A stretch of DNA of 64,000 nucleotides from Nymphaea colorata (Eukaryota > Streptophyta > Magnoliopsida > Nymphaeales > Nymphaeaceae). The notes beneath the pieces were generated by a model that saw nothing but the letters and a program-made list of their open reading frames with translations, had not been told where the DNA came from and did not search any database. The stretch covers positions 20,029,354 to 20,093,353 of the forward strand of contig NC_045142.1 in the NCBI RefSeq assembly GCF_008831285.2, read 5' to 3'. The position numbers and the translations under genes are program-made. Shown here one piece after another: positions 56,760 through 64,000 of the stretch (positions are counted from its first letter, which is position 1; every line of letters begins with the position of its first letter).

Positions 56760-59060
56760 AATGAAAAAATTTAAGTTAAAAAACTGAAGGCTTGGTCGGA
56801 CCTAACCCAACCCTCTGACATCCCTAGGTTCGGCAGGTTGACATGACCAAAGAGGAGGGATGGATTGGAAAAACTGCAGATGCCCTTTTTGGCCAACTCC
56901 AGTGATGTCATTGATCGATTCCTCAACAACACCATGGATGGTTGCCTGAGTCTTCAACATCGATGGGCGATGGCAAACTGCGGATGCTAGACTCTAGATG
57001 GTCCATGTGGGCCTGCAGTTTGAGAGTGAGATCGAGGCTGAGAGCTACTTTGTCAATATTTTGGAAATTTCTTTGAGTGAAATGTGAAATCAAGTGGTAA
57101 CTGGAAGAAACCTGCAAGCACTTCTGCGTCTTTTAAAATGGGCGATTGATGTTGAATTGGCTAAATCATGCTTCATTCAGAATCACTTGAATAAAGATTG
57201 GTTGATTGCCTCAAGGCACATAGGGTAACTGGGTGGCAAGTAGTTCATATCCAAGGAGTTCGAGGTTTGAATCTTGTGGCTGCTGTCACATTCTAGAGTG
57301 TTATTTATCTGGATAGCAAACCATGGCAAGTGGAGTTGAGCGATATAGAGTATGTCCACCTAAGCTTCAAAGCAGGAAAAAATCTTGAAAGCATAAGGGC
57401 ATGGCCTTAGTAGTTTTATGGAAAAGACAGTTTCTTCTAAGTAAACAATAAATAAATAAATAAATATTGGCCGATTTGTATAACACTTTGGATCAACCCA
57501 AGCCAAGCCCCATTACAATTCAAAGCAGCTGACTCCAACCAACTTTTACATGAGAAAAACAGAATGTGAGAGTATGAAGAATTAAAGAATCATTAAGGAG
57601 GACTGATAAGCATCACAATAGGCAACTCCTATTTATCAGGAATCATGCAGGAACGTGTGGACTTGTGTGGCAATTGCCCACACAGGCACACAAAAATTAC
57701 TAGTTTACATTGTCGAAGCTCTGTACCTATTTTTCTGATTAACATGTGGCATCCCTCGACCACTGACTTTCTGAAGGGCCTTCTGTCAGCAGCGAATATC
57801 TTGCTTTGCCGCCGACGAGTTACTGTGTTTTGCGGTGACCCATTCAAACTGCGAACCGATGAGATTGGTCCTTTTCCTTTAGAAAAACTGTTGAATCAAT
57901 GGCTGCTCATTGTATTTGACAAGTCCTTGATTTCTCAAAATCAATCAGGGCAGGCCAGTCCATGAAACTGGGCTCGATCCATCGACGGTCCAGCTGTTCT
58001 CTTTAGATGGCCGGACTCACCGTAAAACTTCTTCTTGATTGATGTTTAACATTTATATGTTTTCTATTTGGGCAGATCTCCACCTCAATGTTTATGCATA
58101 ATACATAGGTCATATATGCGTCTTCTCAACTTTCCAAGATCATTTTTCTTTTTTCTATAATGATACAAATACAAATTATTTAGGTTTCATGGCCAGAGAG
58201 GCTAAGCTGTAATTCTCAAGCACCTCGTTCAAATTCGGAGATTTGAAGAAAAGGTCTGCAGTGAATTCTTAGCTTTAATCCTGCTTGGAAGGTCTAGGGA
58301 TGCGTTGGGGCAGGAATCACCCGATGAAGCGTTGGAGCATAGCACCACAAGTAACCAAACTGGTGACTCTGTTTCCAAGTAAAAATGTGACCAATGGATG
58401 CAATGGAAATCTGACACAAGAATATTCCATGCATGTCTCTCTCTCATAGTCCACATCTTCCGTTAATCTTTTCACCATCCTTAAGAGCTGTTTCAGAATA
58501 AAAAAACAAATTAGGCTAAATCGAGAGAGAGAGAGAAAGGTGACAGTTGCTCATGAAGAGACAGTGAGTGGCAAGTGTTCAGCTGAGTTTAGGTAGATTG
58601 AGTTGAGTGCCCTTTATGGGCACCCAATGTACATACTCAAGAATAGGGGGACATTTTAGCAATTTTTTAAAAGGTATGTCTTTTATTGTATTTTTTTTTG
58701 CTTCCACTTTTGTCTTCCTATTTTTTTTCATCGTAACCATACAAACTCAAGAAAATTTTTACACATAACCAGGTTTGGAGTTCGGGTGGACATGGGCCAA
58801 CACCGACATATTTCAATTAATGTAACAGTCATAATGAGAAGTAGAGTGTCTGGTCCAAGGAAAGGTATTATATAAAAGATATATTTTGAAAAAAGAAGAT
58901 TGTATATATATATATATATATATATATAGAGGTTATGAAAGAGTTAAAAAGTCTAAAATAAACATCATTTCATTAAAAAAATTCAGAAGTACCCCAACCC
59001 CCTTCTTTTTTCCCTGTACATAAGGATGTGCATGCAACATACCTAAAACCCCATCTTTTT
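56760..59060 (+). repeat. Segmental duplication copy F
   Basis: Direct-orientation counterpart of 34870-36990. Copy F holds extra bases at about 56930-56980 and 58060-58370, and a shorter (TA)n array at 58904-58928. No intact gene; short frames near 57629-57965 lack motifs. Confidence 0.85.
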
Positions 59061-60379
59061 TGGCATGGTAACTGCATACTTGTGAGTCCATAAGGATGTG
59101 CATGCTTGTGGATGTAGGCTGTAAAGCCGAACCACGTAAAACTGGTGCAGCCTCTTTTCTCTCTATCGTCTTCTTCTTTGATTAAATCTCAGTCTATCAA
59201 TATAAATCTGAAAATTTACATGGACAAAAATGACAGATTCAGATTAGACATCCCTACCAAGTCTGAATTAAGAAATGTATTTATAAAAGAATGAATCCTT
59301 AAAATTTACTTGTTTCCACCATTCTTTCCTCCTATTCTACTTCAAACTTCCCAAACATGGAAAAATGATGTATTTGATGTAATCCAAGCAAGGGTTTCCT
59401 TCAACAATGTTGCGCGGGCAGTAAGCTTCTTGATTTCCACATTAACTTCTTTCTACAAGATCAAAGAATACATCAGTTTTCGGCATAAAGAAGCTAACCA
59501 GCCTCAATAGACAGGACAAGCTTCTACCAGTGGAAGAAACTAATCCAGTATGCACCTTAGAAAGGACAAGCTTCTGTGAATCGATCATGCCCACCAAGTC
59601 TAGATCCTGATTAACCCTCTGCTCCTTCCTGACGTCCACATCTACAGTGCCTGATAGGACCATAACTAGTACAGATTTGATGAGATGACTCAGATGTTCT
59701 CTAGAAGAGAAATTATCTCATGATCAACTAAGTCAATACCATCTTCATGCCATCAAGGGACAAAATGCAAGTTCCTACTAAAAGTGACTTGATACTAATG
59801 AAACTACAAGAAAAGGAGGAAATTCGGAAATCCAAACTGTTACAGTCTTAAGGTATTAGAAGCAAAGTAGTTTACAAAACAAATCATGAGAATATATATT
59901 GTTAAATTAAAGAGAGGCAGCTCTTTGCAAGTGCACCATGTCTCAAACAGCAACTATGTGTTTCAACAACTGTACTAAGTAGATTACACCTGTGACATGT
60001 ACCTTGTTTCCCATAGCTATAGGCGTGCCATCAGTCTTAAGAATAATATTTATAGTTTCACCACTACATTCTACTTGTTGAGGGCAATGGTCACCTGTAA
60101 CAACATTCTAGAAATAAAATCAGCATTAACCCAATAGAAGATATGCCAAGATAAGATCGACAGAAAGGATTAAGTAGGCCAAGTAAGGTTACTAAACACA
60201 GCAAGAAGGCAATGGGCAGTATAAAAGCTATAATCCCAACAGATCTTCGACGCTCCATGAGCAGCAATTAGGGCACAGACATTAGCGAAGAGGAATTCTT
60301 ACATCCATAGTAGTGCTACATAGTAATAAGACTATGAATAATCATCTTAGCCATGTGTTGCAGGAAGAAGGCCTTGAAG

Positions 60380-60735
60380 TTGTTCAGTACAAGGTGCATA
60401 TCAATAAGTACAAAGTCATAAAATTCTAAATAAATAAGTAGATTGCATTGATTTTCAAATAAATATGTTCATTCATACAAAGTATGTGGAATGGATCAAA
60501 GAGAGTGGGTCTTACAAAAGCTTTGAATGCTGGACGATGTGCAGCCATCTCATATATAGAGAAATCTGCAAAACTATATCCAAAGCTTATATTAAAAAAA
60601 TTAGTACAATTATCATATAAAGGTATTGGCCATCATGGAAAACACGGGAGAGAGAGGAGAGACGAAATATCAGATTCGAAACCATATTGAAGGGCTTATT
60701 ATAGATTGTCAGAGAGTGTTATAAGATTATATAGG
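60380..60735 (-). pseudogene. NEK-like protein kinase fragment, copy C
   Basis: The minus strand reads YGFESDIS near 60668-60695 and IYEMAAHRPAFKAF at 60516-60557. This copy alone preserves the IYEM residues that normally precede the plant NEK AAHRPAFKAFD motif, which supports the family assignment. A stop lies in the preceding block. No catalytic loop was found. Confidence 0.66.
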
Positions 60736-61226
60736 TTAACCACAATCTACTACAGCCTTTTTTGATGATCCAAAGGAATTAATCAACAAAAGGTATCCAA
60801 AACACAACGAGCAGAAGCTATGCTTAGAAAACATGCTTGAAATGTAGAATGATTTGTAACTGCACCTACTAAAAACACTTGATATTCTCTTTGACTTAGC
60901 TGTAACTTACAAGACACACTATTGGAAAAGTGACTCGTGAAACCTTTGTAGATTAAATAGAAAGATGGTAGAGACATTATGGAGTATGACCACCATAACA
61001 TACGCAAGATAGCATGTGTATAAAAATATAAATAAACATGCATTAAAAGATAGATATAAATACGTAGATAAATAGCTATGTGTATACATAAATAAATGGA
61101 GAACTAATGTCAGTATCACTTCAAATAATATGTCACCTTTCGAGTCTTTAACAACTTTGAAGAAACCAAATGTCAAATTAGGACTCGTGTGTAAAAAAAA
61201 AAGTGTAGCATTGCTGCCAAACTACC

Positions 61227-61602
61227 ATAGTCACAAATAACATTTTGGAGTTTTAAACGGCAAGGTTTTTCTTGGATATAAAATGGCAACCTTAAAGAAA
61301 AGGAAAAAATATAGTAAATTTTCAAAAAATTAAGAAAACAAAAAATAATAAAAATAAAACTAATGAGAAACTAATAACACAGACATAAAAAGATAAGTAC
61401 ATTGGCAACAAATAAAAAAAAGAAAATGAAAAAAACGTTTGGCATTGAAAAAAATGAAAAAATGTTCTAATCTTCGTTTTTTTGTTAAACATGTGTTTTT
61501 TTGTTTTAACGTTTTTTTAAAAAAAACACATGTTTTTAAAAAAAACACGTTTTTTTAATTTTTAAACGACAACTTAACTTATCATGTTCTTTGTGACGCT
61601 GC
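61227..61602. mobile_element. MITE of about 376 bp inside duplication copy C
   Basis: Copy B reads straight through AAACTACC (about 52171-52178), whereas in copy C this 8-mer occurs on both sides of a 376-bp insertion (61219-61226 and 61603-61610). The insertion ends are imperfect inverted repeats (TAGTCACAAATAACAT at the left; GCGTCACAAAGAACAT read inward from the right). It is A/T-rich, without coding capacity, and contains a perfect 16-bp hairpin at 61487-61502 and 61520-61535. The 8-bp target duplication is compatible with a hAT- or Mutator-derived MITE. Confidence 0.75.
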
Positions 61603-61829
61603 AAACTACCGTATATGTATCCACACCATTACCCACTGCTCTTTCAAGATAATCCAAGATGCTCCCTATTGTTCCTTGCGACACCAACTTTCAAATCAAA
61701 TAGAACTTCAACATCATTTGGAAAGAATTAACATGGCATTATTATGAGAACAGTTTCACACAGAAGAAACCTCAAAATGATTGAATGTGGTCAGACTAAG
61801 TGTTGGATTATATTCATGGCTGGACTTGC

Positions 61830-64000
61830 TGTTAACAACTCAAATTTTTCAACATCAGAATTGAAGCAATGTCAAAATTTTACAAAAAAATTATGAAAAA
61901 ATGCAATTTCAAAGCAAATTTTGAATCTAAAGAACAATTTAAATTCAAATCATGAATTTGACTCATGACACGAATCCTAACGTAGGATTATGAGTCCAAA
62001 CTGGATTCAAATTAGAATTTGAAATCCCAATCCAATTACAGATATCATTTGAAATCCATATTAGATTGCAAAATCCAAATTTTGATTTAAATCTGACAAT
62101 TAGATCTAATTCGGTCAAGAATGCTATGTGGGACCCACGTGTAGCACCACCTAGCTCATGTGGTCAAAAGCCCCCAAGGGGTTACGCACTTCTCCTTTTC
62201 AAAAATATCTCCTTAGAGTTACTTTAATCAGTCAAAGTACAATTTAGCTCACTCAAGATCTTTCCTAACTCAAATTCATCAAATTATCTCAATCAAATCA
62301 ATATCAGCTTGCAGTTGAGCTTAGACTTTGGTTATTTGGTCAAATTTGACTAATTTAGACAATTGTGCCCTTCTATGATCAAGTTGAGATTTCAAAACTT
62401 AAATTGGGATTTTATGAAAAGAAAATATACATTTTAATTTTTCAAATATATAAATCAAAAAATTGAAATACAATATTTAAAACCAAATTTTTGATTCAAT
62501 TGACATCCATTTTCAATCAAGTAATGGATGAAAATACCTTTTTAGCCAAATTTAATAAAATTTTCAAAATTTATTCAAATTTAAATTCAATTGTTATAAT
62601 TCGATAACATTTAGAGCTTAGTATTTTTGAGGTCTTCATCAAATTGCTGCAGCAATGAGCTAGAAGGAAAAGCCAAGGAGGAGAAGAAAAAATTCATCCA
62701 AGCCCTCTTCCTTCACCCTCATTTCTTTCTTCACCTTCCCCTATTCTCTTTATCGATTTTGCCAAGTTAGGTTGCTTAAGTGAACCTTTACTTAGGATTT
62801 TCATGGTGAGATGCTCTCTCTTCCCCACTGCAAATTCCAGCAAGTAAGTCATCCTTCTTCTTGTTTTGCTAAGGTTGAATCCACATTCTTCTTCTTGCTT
62901 TGCTAAGCTTGAATCCAAGTTTCGATTCTTGCTTAGGATTGCTTGAATTAGAAAATAAGCAAGGAGGACGATCAAACATGAAGACCGGCCATAAAGTAGG
63001 TAATTCCAATCCATTTTTCTTCTATTTCAGTTTCTTGCTATTTATTTTTAATTCCAGCACTCGTGGGAAGGATTTATTTTCATATTTTTCATGGTTGGGA
63101 ATGACGTCCAGCTAAAGAAAAAGCCACGAATCAAATGTATATATTAACGCATGATGCATGCATGAACAGGTTTTTCCAAAAAATAAACCTATGAATTAAG
63201 TTTTGAAAAGGACCTCAAGGCCATGACCCTTTCAAAATCAACCAGCCTAAATCCATTTTGAACTCCTTACCATCAGTGATTTCCACGTGAGAAAGAGGTT
63301 TGCTATAATATATATAATATAAATGTCAATTATGGACGGATATATTCTCATAAATGTGATCCACCTTTGCATGGCGAAATTAAAGATGAACCAGCTTGAG
63401 TGTTCTCTTGTTTCCTTTCATTTAAAAGTCATATTGATTTGTTTTTTTTTTATTTTAATTGATCAAGGGTGGTAGAGGGGATTAGAAATCAGTTTTCATT
63501 CTCCCTACGTAAAGAAACCCAGCCATTAATCATCATAATTCATAGGCCATGTGATCCCTCGTTAAAATTTTCATTTGGAGGGATAATGTGTGCATATATA
63601 TATATATTGTAATATATGTGCACGTGCGATCTCTCTATTAAGAGTCATGCTTTTGTTTTAAAATCAGGTTGAAACATGTTTTCAAGTTGATTTTAAGAAA
63701 AGAAGATCATTCTGTTGATTTTTGTAGTGCGAAGGTATGAAATCACTTCCATTTCATCTTAAAGTTTTGCTTAATTTCAGCAACTCATACATAAAGTGTA
63801 TGTAATTTGCTGAAATTAGATCATACTTTACAAGGGCTGGTTTAGGAATTTTAAAGTTTACATGCTTGACATGCTAATGTTCAGCTACAAAGTGGCTCTG
63901 TCTTGTAGAACAATAAAAAGTTTTAATCTTATCTAATCGGCTCTTTAAAATGCGTTTTAGAAATTGTTGATATCATTTATCAATTTTCAAACTCAAGAAA
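61830..64000. other. Unassigned AT-rich stretch, possibly old LTR sequence
   Basis: No gene is supported. The 61860-62110 part is rich in AAATCCAAAT-like words similar in style to 20400-20650 near the gypsy LTR start. Near 62845-62925 an approximately 40-bp unit containing CTTCTTCTTG.TTTGCTAAG is present twice. Frames at 62694-63014 (minus) and 62900-63115 (plus) have no motifs. A short (TA)n tract lies at 63594-63607. Confidence 0.5.

Larger units (their letters stand above)
59210..61830 (-). repeat. Segmental duplication copy C (blocks 1 and 2)
   Basis: Reverse-strand counterpart of copy A 8665-9607 plus 14833-15840, without any copia insertion. It matches copy B (50200-52575) more closely in content, sharing about 400 bases near 60960-61200 that A lacks. 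The exon-like blocks lie at about 59330-59460, 59465-59660 and 60000-60095. A MITE interrupts it at 61227-61602. Confidence 0.88.

Noticed and set aside
8665-61830. Duplicated copies as a pure assembly artefact
   Set aside because: The copies differ by many substitutions, indels and private insertions (copia element in A, MITE in C), which false duplication would not produce.
1-64000. tRNA, rRNA, riboswitch, operon or phage features
   Set aside because: None was seen on reading. The only tRNA-related words are retrotransposon primer sites.

Overview
This is nuclear DNA from a flowering plant; the species cannot be named from the window. The evidence is Ty1/copia and Ty3/gypsy retrotransposons of plant type, a plant A1 (CDR1/nepenthesin-like) aspartic protease relic, fragments matching plant NIMA-related (NEK) kinases, a plant mobile domain relic, L1-type LINE debris, and many long (TA)n, (CT)n and (CA)n tracts. 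I see no intact host gene. Intergenic DNA is AT-rich and dominated by repeats. A 100-base run of N (31793-31892) marks an assembly gap.

Layout. 1-4370: 3' part of a copia element with an open gag-pol frame running off the left edge. 5145-6700: aspartic protease pseudogene with a TATA box and polyadenylation signal. 8665-18600: segmental duplication copy A, split by a complete, very young copia element (9608-14827; 164-bp LTRs identical by eye, 5-bp target duplication, intact 1412-residue gag-pol). 20340-31792: old Ty3/gypsy DNA in the unusual order LTR, leader, LTR, leader, broken gag-pol. 31893-34860: tandem repeats and unassigned DNA. 34870-36990: first copy of another duplication (E). 38390-39260: partial copy (D) of part of A. 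42598-43210: minisatellite-like cluster. 43440-52800: rearranged copy B of region A, mostly inverted, containing copia fragments and a second aspartic protease fragment. 52900-56275: LINE and copia debris. 56594-56742: a small MITE-like element. 56760-59060: copy F of E. 59210-61830: copy C of part of A, inverted, holding a MITE of about 376 bp. 61830-64000: unassigned.

The organising principle is repeated duplication and inversion of a segment that once held the 3' end of an aspartic protease, pieces of a NEK kinase and a plant mobile domain gene, followed by transposon insertion. Because the copies can be compared, insertions are dated relative to one another: copies B and C retain the empty site of the young copia element, and copy B retains the empty site of the MITE in copy C. 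The only long open frames are the two copia polyproteins. I found no operon, CRISPR array, tRNA or rRNA gene, and no convincing undescribed functional system.
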